DNA of 62,561 bases from an uncultured Alistipes sp. (GCA_900539755.1 UQDC01000015.1:1-62561); one strand, 5' to 3'. Shown: positions 1-5,959, counted from the stretch's first letter. Notes: generated from the letters alone by a model not told the origin. Numbers and translations are program-made.

Positions 1-397
1 TTTTCTCGATTACCTTGCCGAGGTGGTAGTCGATCTCGGTCATGGTATATTCGTTACCGTTGTGCTCGTACACAATCGGCTCTTTCGTCTCTTCGTCGCA
101 AACATCTACCAGCTCGACGCCTTTGACTTCGACCAGCGCGCCGGGGCGATTCTTTTCGTAACCTACCCAGAACTGTATGGCATCGTAGTGGTTGATAACC
201 GTATCAACGCCCTTCTCGCTGTCCCACGCCGATTCGGGCACGTCACTGTCTTTCTTGTAGACTTTGCCTGTGTTGTTGTCTCGGTATGAAATGTATTTCG
301 TGTTGGTCGGGCGTACTTCGCGGGTCTCGACCGTTTTTTCACCCGACAAAATGGCGTCGAACCATTTTTGTTTGATGATAAGCGTTAAAATTTTCAT
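1..397 (-). CDS. ASCH/PUA-like phage protein (3' end off window)
   Basis: The reading frame begins MKILTLIIKQKWFDAIL and continues SGEKTVETREVRP, the N-terminal signature of small ASCH (PUA-fold, RNA-binding-like) proteins common in Bacteroides prophages. The C-terminus lies beyond base 1. An in-frame ATG at 412 would add five residues but sits only 3 bases past the 3' end of the upstream tRNA, so the ATG at 397 is preferred. It is probably co-transcribed with that tRNA from the promoter at 503-534. ASCH domains are thought to bind RNA or modified nucleotides; the actual role here is unknown. Confidence 0.7.
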   Translation of the reverse strand, partial: MKILTLIIKQKWFDAILSGEKTVETREVRPTNTKYISYRDNNTGKVYKKDSDVPESAWDSEKGVDTVINHYDAIQFWVGYEKNRPGALVEVKGVELVDVCDEETKEPIVYEHNGNEYTMTEIDYHLGKVIEK

Positions 398-415
398 AGC
401 CGTAAATTTCATTAG

Positions 416-487
416 TAGCGGGGGCAAGAATCGAACTTGCGCCTGCGGGACACTAACCCGCCGTGGTAACCTCTGCACTACCCCGCA
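416..487 (-). tRNA. tRNA with anticodon AGU (Thr), phage-type
   Basis: The reverse strand folds into a cloverleaf: acceptor stem of six G-C-type pairs plus a U-U first pair, a short D stem with GG in the loop, anticodon stem GCGGG/CCCGC around loop TTAGTGT (U33 then AGU), and T stem GCAAG/CTTGC with loop TTCGATT. No CCA is encoded. Anticodon AGU would read the Thr codon ACU; A34 is unusual in bacteria outside tRNA-Arg(ACG). The mismatch at pair 1-72 and weak D stem leave room for a decayed or non-canonical tRNA. Confidence 0.65.
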
Positions 488-502
488 TATATCTGTTCGA
501 TG

Positions 503-534
503 CAAAAGTGGACACGTTCGGCACATTATGCAAA
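503..534 (-). promoter_or_regulatory. Phage promoter, copy 1 (drives tRNA and ASCH gene)
   Basis: On the minus strand TTTG (534-531), a 20-base spacer, then CACTTTTG (510-503) resembles the Bacteroidota -33/-7 promoter except that the first -7 base is C, not T. Start of transcription would be near 497, about 10 bases before the tRNA 5' end. The 20 bases 516-535 recur exactly at 12091-12110. Confidence 0.6.
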
Positions 535-589
535 TCTTACTATTGAATTATTTATTAAAAATACGATTTTTTATTGAGAGCTGCAATTT

Positions 590-808
590 TTAAGGTCTTT
601 TCTTCACACACCCTTTGCAGCGGATAATCTCAAGCACTACTGCGTCATATTTGACGATCAATAGGCTGTCGCGATTGTTGTCTGCACCTTTGTAGGCTTT
701 ACACCCACACTTCAGCCGCGTGCGGTGACATGTCGCGTCCGTCAATTCGAATGCCTTTTTGAGTAATGTCAAATCGCTGCGTTTTTCTACGTACATCGTT
801 GGTTTCAT
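590..808 (-). CDS. Small phage protein, KRSDL family, copy 1
   Basis: Encodes 72 residues starting MKPTMYVEKRSDLTLLKKAF. Not a family I can name. It is clearly related to the protein at 4751-5035: both share MY..(E/P)KRSDL(S/T)L, a central Cys-containing segment, a D-rich turn and a VxLE(V/I)(I/L)R core, followed by a Lys-rich tail. This copy has extra cysteines (CGC, CKGC). Last gene of the leftward small-gene run, 3 bases after the DUF2693-like gene. Predicted soluble and cytoplasmic. Confidence 0.6.
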   Translation of the reverse strand: MKPTMYVEKRSDLTLLKKAFELTDATCHRTRLKCGCKAYKGADNNRDSLLIVKYDAVVLEIIRCKGCVKKRP

Positions 809-811
809 ATA

Positions 812-1135
812 TTATATAACTTTTACAAAGTTGAACATTCTGAATGACCGCCAGCCCTCGGCAACCGTATCGTAATAGGTTACGAGGTGTTTGTTAGGCT
901 TACGGTCGTCACCTTTTGTTTCGGGGCATAAGTCGTCCTTAAGCGTACCGAATGCCTGTCGCAATTCACCCGTACTCGATTTGAGGTAGAAGAACTGCAC
1001 GATGCCCGCGCGCATCTTTATCTTCAATTTGAACACCTGCCATGCCTTATGCAGACACTCAGCAAAGGTTACACCCGTCGCGCGGCACATCTGCCACGCC
1101 GTGCGCATGATGATGGAAAGGTCGGTTCGTTTCAT
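812..1135 (-). CDS. SH3-barrel-like phage protein (DUF2693-like)
   Basis: From the ATG at 1135 the product is about 107 residues. The C-terminal half has REAFGTL-type sequence (here RQAFGTLKDDL), TKGDDRKPN and a final W-R-S-F segment, the pattern I associate with the DUF2693 / SH3 beta-barrel proteins of Bacteroides mobile elements. A longer frame runs upstream but has no family resemblance and covers the next two small genes, so the internal ATG is chosen. Function unknown; these proteins are normally part of prophage or conjugative-element small-gene clusters. Confidence 0.65.
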   Translation of the reverse strand: MKRTDLSIIMRTAWQMCRATGVTFAECLHKAWQVFKLKIKMRAGIVQFFYLKSSTGELRQAFGTLKDDLCPETKGDDRKPNKHLVTYYDTVAEGWRSFRMFNFVKVI

Positions 1136-1146
1136 TGTTATATAGG

Positions 1147-1299
1147 TTAAAAGTTGGTTTTTAGTTTGAGTAGTCGCAAGCACTCTTTCAACTCGCTGTC
1201 TGTGTATTTCTTGGCGATCTCTCGTGATATGCCGTTTGTGTTCATTGCGATTTTGATCGCAGCCTCTCTGTTCACCTTGAAGGATTTTCTTGTCTTCAT
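1147..1299 (-). CDS. 50-residue basic phage protein
   Basis: The frame from ATG 1299 to TAA 1147 encodes 50 residues beginning MKTRKSFKVNREAAIKIAMN, Lys/Arg-rich and probably helical, ending LKLKTNF. The start codon overlaps the stop of the preceding gene (ATGA), a translational-coupling arrangement, which is the main support that it is real. No family recognised; the basic helical character would fit a small nucleic-acid binding or regulatory peptide, but that is inference. Confidence 0.55.
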   Translation of the reverse strand: MKTRKSFKVNREAAIKIAMNTNGISREIAKKYTDSELKECLRLLKLKTNF

Positions 1300-1451
1300 A
1301 GCTTTTCAATTTTTTCAAATGTAACATAATACAGCCTATTGCCAACGAGTACCATTGCGATATTCAGTTTATCGAACTGTCCTCGATATTCACCAGTATT
1401 GCGTCCGAATCTCACCGGGTCGCCAATTTTTATGTCTTTCATATCTTTCAT
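1296..1451 (-). CDS. 51-residue phage protein, KOW/SH3-like start
   Basis: ATG at 1451 opens a 51-codon frame, MKDMKDIKIGDPVRFGRN, ending EKIEKL with its TGA inside the ATGA overlap with the next gene. The opening (xIGDPVRFGRNTGEYRGQ) resembles small beta-barrel domains that begin with a glycine-bounded turn, but I cannot assign a family. An alternative ATG lies three codons in. Its neighbours are other tiny leftward genes of the prophage early region. Confidence 0.55.
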   Translation of the reverse strand: MKDMKDIKIGDPVRFGRNTGEYRGQFDKLNIAMVLVGNRLYYVTFEKIEKL

Positions 1452-1519
1452 TTTTACCACCGGCGGCAGGTGCCGCCACGCTTCGGGCCTGAGGTCTGTT
1501 TATAGCCGCCCGAACGGCT

Positions 1520-1777
1520 TTATTCGTCGAGGTAGTAGAGCAGCAGTTCACAATCTTCAACGTGCAGAACTCTCGTAGGTTCGATTTTTTCGAGTTGCAA
1601 AGACAGTGTATCGTCTTTCTCTGCATAGATGTACGCCCACTGGCCTTTCAGTTCGATTTCTTCTCTGGTGCCGAAATAGGCGACAGTATTATCTACGTCT
1701 TTGACAAGACCCCAGCTGCCATTGTCCATACCATCACGATTGATTGCGTCGATCACTTTAAATGCAAATGCGTTCAT
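1520..1777 (-). CDS. Hypothetical acidic phage protein
   Basis: 85 residues starting MNAFAFKVIDAINRDGMDNG and ending in an acidic tail (DCELLLYYLDE). Composition is strongly acidic with aromatic residues spread through it; no signal peptide or membrane segment. No family recognised. It sits 36 bases downstream of the DUF2958 gene and reads in the same direction, so it is likely part of the operon started by the promoter at 2163-2194. Confidence 0.6.
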   Translation of the reverse strand: MNAFAFKVIDAINRDGMDNGSWGLVKDVDNTVAYFGTREEIELKGQWAYIYAEKDDTLSLQLEKIEPTRVLHVEDCELLLYYLDE

Positions 1778-1813
1778 AGTTCTATTGTTTTAGACGTTTA
1801 TTCAATAAATCAA

Positions 1814-2125
1814 TTAGTTGATTTCGCTGACTTTGCAAGGTGTGAAATACATATCTCTTTCGATGCCAAGACCAAAGGGGCGAGTTCTAACGCGTTGAAG
1901 TTCATTCAGTGACACATAACCATATTCTCGCTCGCCCATATTGTCTAACAATGCGAAGAGAATGTAGTCGTCGTCTTGCTTCTCGCCTTCGAGAATGTAC
2001 CACGTCTGACTGCCGCAGGGGTTGAAGAACTTGCAGATGACCTGTGCCTTGCCGCCTTTGCCATCTTGTGAATAAATGGGGTACTTTGCCAACTGCTTCT
2101 CAATTGCTTTAGTTAAGAGTTTCAT
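1814..2125 (-). CDS. DUF2958 domain protein
   Basis: 103 residues with the full DUF2958 pattern: MKLLTKAIEKQL at the start, VICKFFNPCGSQTWY in the middle, a YGYVSLNELQ segment and PFGLGIERDMYF near the end. This domain is frequent in plasmids, conjugative elements and prophages; its biochemical role is not known. It is the first gene behind the leftward promoter at 2163-2194 (start codon about 30 bases from the expected transcription start), so it heads the leftward early operon. Confidence 0.85.
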   Translation of the reverse strand: MKLLTKAIEKQLAKYPIYSQDGKGGKAQVICKFFNPCGSQTWYILEGEKQDDDYILFALLDNMGEREYGYVSLNELQRVRTRPFGLGIERDMYFTPCKVSEIN

Positions 2126-2162
2126 GGCCGTATTGTTTAATTGTTGTTTTGATTTTTTGGTG

Positions 2163-2194
2163 CAAATATAAATGATATTTTGATATAATGCAAA
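2163..2194 (-). promoter_or_regulatory. Leftward early promoter of the prophage
   Basis: On the minus strand TTTG (2194-2191), 20-base spacer, TATATTTG (2170-2163) is an exact match to the Bacteroidota consensus. It points into the DUF2958 operon and is divergent to the repressor promoter at 2231-2261. Confidence 0.75.
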
Positions 2195-2206
2195 TATTTT
2201 GAGATA
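2175..2206. promoter_or_regulatory. Candidate operator: 13-bp direct repeats
   Basis: ATATTTTGATATA (2175-2187) and ATATTTTGAGATA (2194-2206) match at 12 of 13 positions and start 19 bases apart. They overlay the spacer and -33 box of the leftward promoter, where a repressor such as the product of 2281-2523 could block it. The AT-rich background makes chance matches possible. Confidence 0.4.
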
Positions 2207-2230
2207 AAAATTTAATTGACACTAAAATTT

Positions 2231-2261
2231 TTTGCTGTTTATATGAATATCAATATATTTG
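2231..2261 (+). promoter_or_regulatory. Rightward promoter of the repressor operon
   Basis: TTTG (2231-2234), 19-base spacer, TATATTTG (2254-2261) matches the Bacteroidota promoter fully. The repressor start codon at 2281 lies about 13-15 bases after the expected transcription start, so the leader is very short. Confidence 0.75.
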
Positions 2262-2280
2262 TGGCAAATAATACGTCAAA

Positions 2281-2523
2281 ATGAGAGTTAAAGAATTATT
2301 GAAGGAACGAGGAATGACCGCAAAAGAGTTGGCGGCGCGTCTCGGAATGACTGAAACGGGGTTAAGTATTGCAATTGGTGACAACGGAAATCCGCCGTTA
2401 AAACGATTGCAAGAAATAGCCGATATTTTGGGTGTTGAAGTGCCGGAACTTTTCGCCGCTTCGAAAGAGGGAGCAATCACGTGCCCGCATTGCGGGAAGT
2501 CGATAACCATCAAGGCAGAATAA
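2281..2523 (+). CDS. XRE-type helix-turn-helix repressor with zinc-ribbon tail
   Basis: 80 residues. Residues about 1-60 form a Cro/CI-type HTH (MRVKELLKERGMTAKELAAR, then ETGLSIAIGD as recognition helix region and LKRLQEIADILGVEVPELF). The tail TCPHCGKSITIKAE has one CxxC knuckle, half of a zinc ribbon. Probable role: phage repressor acting on the adjacent divergent promoters, possibly dimerising through the shared metal site (inference). Followed 18 bases later by the ORF6N gene in the same direction. Confidence 0.8.
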   Translation: MRVKELLKERGMTAKELAARLGMTETGLSIAIGDNGNPPLKRLQEIADILGVEVPELFAASKEGAITCPHCGKSITIKAE

Positions 2524-2541
2524 CCTCAACGATACCTACCC

Positions 2542-3129
2542 ATGGAACTACAACCTATCCAAAGCAAGATTTACGAAATACGGGGCCAGCGGGTGATGCT
2601 GGACCGTGATTTGGCGGAATTGTACCAAGTAACAACAAGCGCTCTCAATCAAGCGGTAAAGCGTAATATCGAACGCTTTCCGCCCGATTTCATGTTTCAA
2701 CTGACAGATGCCGAAACTGAAAATTGGAAATCACAAATTGTGATAACCAATTCCATCACGATGGGTTTACGCCGCAACCCCTATGCGTTTACCGAGCAAG
2801 GCGTTTCTATGTTATCGGCTGTTTTGAAAAGCTCCGTTGCCATACAAGTAAGTATCGCTATTATGCGTGCTTTCGTAGCGATGCGGAACTACATCACGAC
2901 CACGACGACAGTAACGGCCGAGTTGGCCGAAATTCGGGCGAAACTGGCGTTACTGGAGCGGGTGGACGCCGACAATGCCGAGGCGGTCAGCGATCTGTCG
3001 GAAGATATGCGCAAGGAGCTTGATAATATCTACAACGCTATTGCGGCGTTGTCGGTCAAGATACCGCAGGCACGCAAACCCGCCCGCAAAATTGGATTCC
3101 AACAAGCGGAGCAAAAGGCGGAAGAGTAG
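2542..3129 (+). CDS. ORF6N domain DNA-binding / antirepressor-like protein
   Basis: 195 residues. The ORF6N domain occupies residues about 5-95: YEIRGQRVMLDRDLAELYQV, NIERFPPDFMFQLT and the conserved AFTEQGVSMLSAVLKS. A coiled segment follows (residues about 115-160) and a Lys/Arg-rich C-terminus. ORF6N proteins are phage regulators related to KilA-N. A CPKC zinc-ribbon reading continues in the -1 frame across its stop codon (3126-3200), suggesting the original protein was longer. Sits between the repressor and the BRO-N gene, so likely part of the switch. Confidence 0.85.
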   Translation: MELQPIQSKIYEIRGQRVMLDRDLAELYQVTTSALNQAVKRNIERFPPDFMFQLTDAETENWKSQIVITNSITMGLRRNPYAFTEQGVSMLSAVLKSSVAIQVSIAIMRAFVAMRNYITTTTTVTAELAEIRAKLALLERVDADNAEAVSDLSEDMRKELDNIYNAIAALSVKIPQARKPARKIGFQQAEQKAEE

Positions 3130-3200
3130 CAACGTACCCGACGAACACAATCACCTGCCCGAAGTGCGGGACGGTGCTGGAGGTAAAAGAAAAGGAATAA
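3126..3200 (+). pseudogene. Detached zinc-ribbon tail of the ORF6N gene
   Basis: In the -1 frame relative to the upstream gene the DNA reads VATYPTNTITCPKCGTVLEV followed by KEKE and a TAA. The TCPKCG motif matches the TCPHCG tail of the neighbouring repressor. There is no start codon in this frame, so either a one-base frameshift removed the tail, or it is reached by ribosomal frameshifting. I see no classical slippery heptamer. Confidence 0.5.
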
Positions 3201-3216
3201 ATAAAACTACATTCCT

Positions 3217-4125
3217 ATGACACAAAAGCAGGCCATACAGTTGTTCGAGGACCGCAAGGTGCGCACCGTTTGGGACGAGCGGACGGAGACGTGGTATTTT
3301 TCCGTTCTCGACGTGATCTCCGCTCTGACGGACACCGTGAATCCGACCGATTATTTCAAGAAGATGCGCAAGCGGGATGAAGCGCTCGCCTCGTTCGTGG
3401 GGACAAATTGTCCCCAGATAGCCATGAGGTCAGAAACGGGAGTGATGCGCAAGACGCTGGCCGGAGATGTGAAAACCGTCCTGCGGATTATCCAGTCGAT
3501 TCCGTCACAGAAAGCCGAGCCTTTCAAGCAATGGATGGCGCAGGTGGCAAGCGACCGCCTCGACCAAATGCAAGACCCTGAGTTATCTATTGAGCAGGCC
3601 GTAGCCGATTATAAACGCCTTGGATATTCGGATACATGGATTAACCAACGCTTGAAAAGTATCGAAGTCCGTAAACTTCTCACTGACGAGTGGAAACGCG
3701 GGGGCGTTGATGGAACGCAATATGCCACCCTTACGGACATTATCACGAAGGAGTGGGCCGGACGTACCACGAAAGCCTACAAACGTTACAAGGGGTTGAA
3801 AAAGGAGAACCTGCGGGATAATATGACCAATGTCGAACTGCTGTTGAACTCATTGGCCGAGGCCTCTGCTACCGAACTTTCCCGAAACGAAAATCCAATA
3901 GGTTTCAAGGCCAACGCCAACGTCGCCAAACGGGGCGGTACAGTAGCTAAAGTTGCCCGACAACAACTCGAAAGCCAACTCGGACACTCTGTCGTATCAC
4001 CCCTCAACGCTCGGCAATACCTCGGAACGTTGCCCGACAATCCGCCACCCGAAACAGCGCACCTTACTTCAGCGGTAAAATCGACGAAACCGATTACATG
4101 CGACACCTCAAACGAGGAGGAATAA
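3217..4125 (+). CDS. BRO-N / DinD-like phage regulatory protein
   Basis: 302 residues. N-terminal BRO-N domain (residues about 1-110: VRTVWDERTETWYFSVLDVI, YFKKMRKRD). The C-terminal part, about 120-270, has the DinD-type sequence: WINQRLKSIEVRK, TDEWKRGGV, KGLKKENLRDNMTNVELLLN, LAEASATE and NANVAKRGGTVAKVARQQLE. DinD is a DNA-damage-inducible protein in E. coli; phage relatives act as antirepressors or modulators of induction. Third gene of the rightward regulatory set, hence probably involved in prophage induction (inference). The last ~30 residues are low complexity. Confidence 0.85.
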   Translation: MTQKQAIQLFEDRKVRTVWDERTETWYFSVLDVISALTDTVNPTDYFKKMRKRDEALASFVGTNCPQIAMRSETGVMRKTLAGDVKTVLRIIQSIPSQKAEPFKQWMAQVASDRLDQMQDPELSIEQAVADYKRLGYSDTWINQRLKSIEVRKLLTDEWKRGGVDGTQYATLTDIITKEWAGRTTKAYKRYKGLKKENLRDNMTNVELLLNSLAEASATELSRNENPIGFKANANVAKRGGTVAKVARQQLESQLGHSVVSPLNARQYLGTLPDNPPPETAHLTSAVKSTKPITCDTSNEEE

Positions 4126-4165
4126 ATAGTTCTCAACTTAAAAACACAAATGAAACTAAAGTAAT

Positions 4166-4189
4166 AAACGCATCGAATTCGATGCGTTT
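4166..4189. promoter_or_regulatory. 24-bp perfect palindrome
   Basis: AAACGCATCGAA followed by its exact reverse complement, 40 bases after the BRO-N stop and 6 bases before the next start codon. It could be a weak terminator (GATGCGTTTT at the 3' side) or a dimeric operator; the short T run argues for an operator or processing hairpin. Confidence 0.5.
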
Positions 4190-4195
4190 TAGAAT

Positions 4196-4663
4196 ATGAA
4201 ATGTAATATGGAACCGTCTCTGAATATTCGATCATTTCGAATAGGCAATTTAGTGTATAACCCCCATCTTGAGCGAATTGGGTATATTGCAGAAATTACG
4301 CGTGCAGACATGACGTTATTTCATGGTGAGATGCTAATTAAGGAAGCCGGATTTTATCATGAGATTTTAGATAAAGTAGTATTATGAGATGTTAGGCCTA
4401 TACGTTTGACTCCAACGTTATTGGAAAAATGCGGCTTTGAGAAAGAATTTAGCGACTGTTACCAACGATTTGACTACTATATCATCCCCCGTGTGATATG
4501 CTTATCTCCTAAAAAAGAAGGGTTCTGTTGGCAGGTGGAAGACGAAATCGACGATTGCAATGTGGATGTGCCCATAAAGTATCTGCACCAGCTCCAGAAT
4601 ATATATTTTACATTGACCGGAACGGAGCTGAATGTAGAAAAGATATATGATGCGAGAATGTAA
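4196..4663 (+). pseudogene. Bacteroides phage protein interrupted by in-frame TGA
   Basis: Two open stretches in the same frame, 4196-4387 and 4406-4663, are separated only by a TGA at 4385-4387 and 17 further sense bases. Joined, they give one protein with a start like FRIGNLVYNP, a middle DVRPIRLTPTLLEKCGFEKE and an end IKYLHQLQNIYFTLTGTEL. That is the full layout of a common but uncharacterised Bacteroidales protein (about 130-150 residues). The stop is therefore a nonsense mutation, or a recoded stop, rather than a gene boundary. Confidence 0.7.
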
Positions 4664-4685
4664 AAAGCCGAGTTCCCTCGGCTTT
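4664..4685 (+). terminator. Intrinsic terminator
   Basis: AAAGCCGAG / CTCGGCTTT stem of 9 bp with loop TTCC, directly after the stop codon at 4663 and followed by TCTGTTT. Ends the rightward regulatory transcript. Confidence 0.7.
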
Positions 4686-4750
4686 CTGTTTATCATTTCA
4701 AACCGACCGAATCAAAAATAGGGTACGGTTCGATATGTCATTTTCTCGGT

Positions 4751-5035
4751 TCATGATTGAGGCGGGATTGTGAGTTGATTATCTTTTTTAGTCGGTCTCG
4801 ACCGCAATACCTCCAATATCACTCGGTCACCGTCGAGAACCAGCATCCCGTGCCGACGGGGATCACCACCTTTTGTGCGGTGCTCGGCCTCGCATTCGGT
4901 GCGGATCCGGACACAACGGAAACCTGCGGCCTCGAAAGCCGATCCGATTAACGATAGGTCGCTGCGTTTGGGGACGCAGTACATGGGGTTAATTGCCGCT
5001 TCGATGCGGCCCATGCGTTCGATGCGCTTTTTCAT
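4751..5035 (-). CDS. Small phage protein, KRSDL family, copy 2
   Basis: 94 residues, paralogous to the product of 590-808: PMYCVPKRSDLSLIGSAFEA, then a Cys-containing central region, GGDPRRHG, and DGDRVILEVLR before a basic tail. This copy has an N-terminal extension (MKKRIERMGRIEAAI). Both copies are leftward. The start codon is embedded in a 17-bp sequence identical to that around the start of the upstream 37-codon gene. Function unknown. Confidence 0.6.
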   Translation of the reverse strand: MKKRIERMGRIEAAINPMYCVPKRSDLSLIGSAFEAAGFRCVRIRTECEAEHRTKGGDPRRHGMLVLDGDRVILEVLRSRPTKKDNQLTIPPQS

Positions 5036-5053
5036 TTTGATTTAGCAATAAAA

Positions 5054-5124
5054 AACTGCGTTACGAGTTGCTCGGCTCAAAATGCAAGCCGTCGGGCGTT
5101 TCCGCTACCGAACTCGACGCAGTT
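5054..5124 (-). terminator. Hairpin with U-run inside the 37-codon gene end
   Basis: On the minus strand AACTGCGT-CGAGTT pairs with AACTCG-TA-ACGCAGTT, enclosing a loop that itself holds a CGGCT/AGCCG hairpin. The 3' arm runs into six T residues. This is a good intrinsic terminator or attenuator located between the short upstream gene and the 94-residue gene. Confidence 0.55.
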
Positions 5125-5174
5125 AAATTATAGATACAAAATACCCAATATGGTTGGATATGTTTGTATCGCAT
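5061..5174 (-). CDS. 37-codon leader-like gene
   Basis: From ATG 5174 to TAA 5061 the frame encodes MRYKHIQPYWVFCIYNLTAS followed by SSVAETPDGLHFEPSNS. It lies about 10 bases after the expected transcription start of the promoter at 5190-5220. Its last codons form the 3' arm of the hairpin-plus-U-run at 5054-5124, the arrangement of a leader peptide in an attenuator. Its initiation region is identical to that of the downstream gene. Whether the product is functional or only its translation matters is unknown. Confidence 0.45.
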   Translation of the reverse strand: MRYKHIQPYWVFCIYNLTASSSVAETPDGLHFEPSNS

Positions 5175-5189
5175 TTTGATTTAGCAATG

Positions 5190-5220
5190 CAAATATAATG
5201 ATTTTGTAGGGAATAACAAA
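5190..5220 (-). promoter_or_regulatory. Promoter for the 37-codon gene and KRSDL copy 2
   Basis: On the minus strand TTTG (5220-5217), 19-base spacer, TATATTTG (5197-5190), an exact Bacteroidota consensus. Its -33 box overlaps the terminator of the lipoprotein gene. Confidence 0.7.
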
Positions 5221-5243
5221 GGCGAGATTTATTCTCGCCTTTG
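5217..5243 (-). terminator. Terminator of the lipoprotein gene
   Basis: CAAAGGCGAG / CTCGCCTTTG, a 10-bp stem with a 7-base loop, placed 24 bases after the lipoprotein stop. T-rich on both exits, so it may work in both directions. Confidence 0.65.
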
Positions 5244-5267
5244 TTTTGAAACATATATCCTATCTGA

Positions 5268-5672
5268 TTACTTTTTTTGAAGTTTTATTTCCAGTGTTAT
5301 ATTATCTCCTGCTACACCCATAGACACTTCGGCAATTCCGTTTGAGATAGAATGTACTTTGTATCTGTATAATTCTTCCCCGTCTATATAAGTATATATC
5401 ATATCCCCTTCAGCTTTGTATGTTCCTGAACCGTTGCCAAAATACCCGCTTCCCGAATATGTACCATTTTCATAAAATACAACAGAGAATGCAAGATTTG
5501 TGTGTGGCGGTTGGGTTATATCTATCCATTCGCCGTTACTTTGTATGGCAATTCCCTGCCATGTGCCATAAAGATTCTCAATGTCGAACTTGAACGATTC
5601 TTGCTCATCCTTTTCGCACCCCATAAAAGTAACTGCACAAATAACAGCCATCAAAAGTAAAAATTTTTTCAT
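5268..5672 (-). CDS. Small lipoprotein, lipocalin-like
   Basis: From ATG 5672 the product is 134 residues with a lipoprotein signal MKKFLLLMAVICAVTFMGC, the Cys at residue 19 being the lipidation site. The mature part opens with acidic residues and has a LYGTWQGIAI motif and repeated short beta-type segments (YSGSGYFGNG, DMIYTYIDG), as in small lipocalin-like lipoproteins of Bacteroidales. A longer frame starting at 5702 would bury the signal peptide. As a surface lipoprotein inside a prophage it is a candidate lysogenic-conversion gene (inference). Its promoter contains a run of nine G. Confidence 0.7.
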   Translation of the reverse strand: MKKFLLLMAVICAVTFMGCEKDEQESFKFDIENLYGTWQGIAIQSNGEWIDITQPPHTNLAFSVVFYENGTYSGSGYFGNGSGTYKAEGDMIYTYIDGEELYRYKVHSISNGIAEVSMGVAGDNITLEIKLQKK

Positions 5673-5699
5673 AACATAAATTGTATTGGTTAGATGCTG

Positions 5700-5728
5700 C
5701 AAAGTTACAAAATTCCCCCCCCCGCAAA
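5700..5728 (-). promoter_or_regulatory. Lipoprotein promoter with poly-G spacer
   Basis: On the minus strand TTTG (5728-5725), then a 17-base spacer containing nine consecutive G (5723-5715), then TAACTTTG (5707-5700). The spacer is 2-4 bases shorter than the 19-21 seen in the other promoters of this window; slippage of the G run would change it. Confidence 0.6.
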
Positions 5729-5791
5729 ATAATGAGCCTATTTTTTTGAAGTTGTGCCGAAAGTTCCGAGGTTTGTAAAAACGCTGAAGCT

Positions 5792-5959
5792 ATGATTTGG
5801 ATTTATATTTTGCTATTCGTGATTATTGCGTTGATTGTGTATTTGATCTATCTTGTTCGTTTTTGGGGCAGAACTAATATTGAATTGACAGGTGATACTT
5901 ATACTGGATTAAACAATGTTCTGTGTAGAATATTGAATCAAGACAGATTAAAAAAGTAA
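5792..5959 (+). CDS. 55-residue single-pass membrane protein
   Basis: ATG 5792 to TAA 5959. Residues 2-23 are a strongly hydrophobic helix (IWIYILLFVIIALIVYLIYL) followed by VRFWGR and a polar tail ending LNQDRLKK. N-out/C-in or the reverse cannot be decided; the Arg after the helix favours a cytoplasmic tail. It overlaps the end of the leftward gene 5948-6391 by 12 bases. Short one-helix proteins beside phage genes are often holin-like or lysis-associated, but nothing here proves that. Confidence 0.5.
   Translation: MIWIYILLFVIIALIVYLIYLVRFWGRTNIELTGDTYTGLNNVLCRILNQDRLKK

Larger units (their letters stand above)
5033..5188 (-). repeat. Pair of 17-bp direct repeats around two start codons
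   Basis: CATTTTGATTTAGCAAT occurs at 5033-5049 and 5172-5188. On the minus strand each copy is the 14 bases before an ATG plus the ATG itself, for the genes starting at 5035 and 5174. The identical translation-initiation leader suggests a local duplication or a deliberately matched ribosome/repressor site. Confidence 0.7.
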
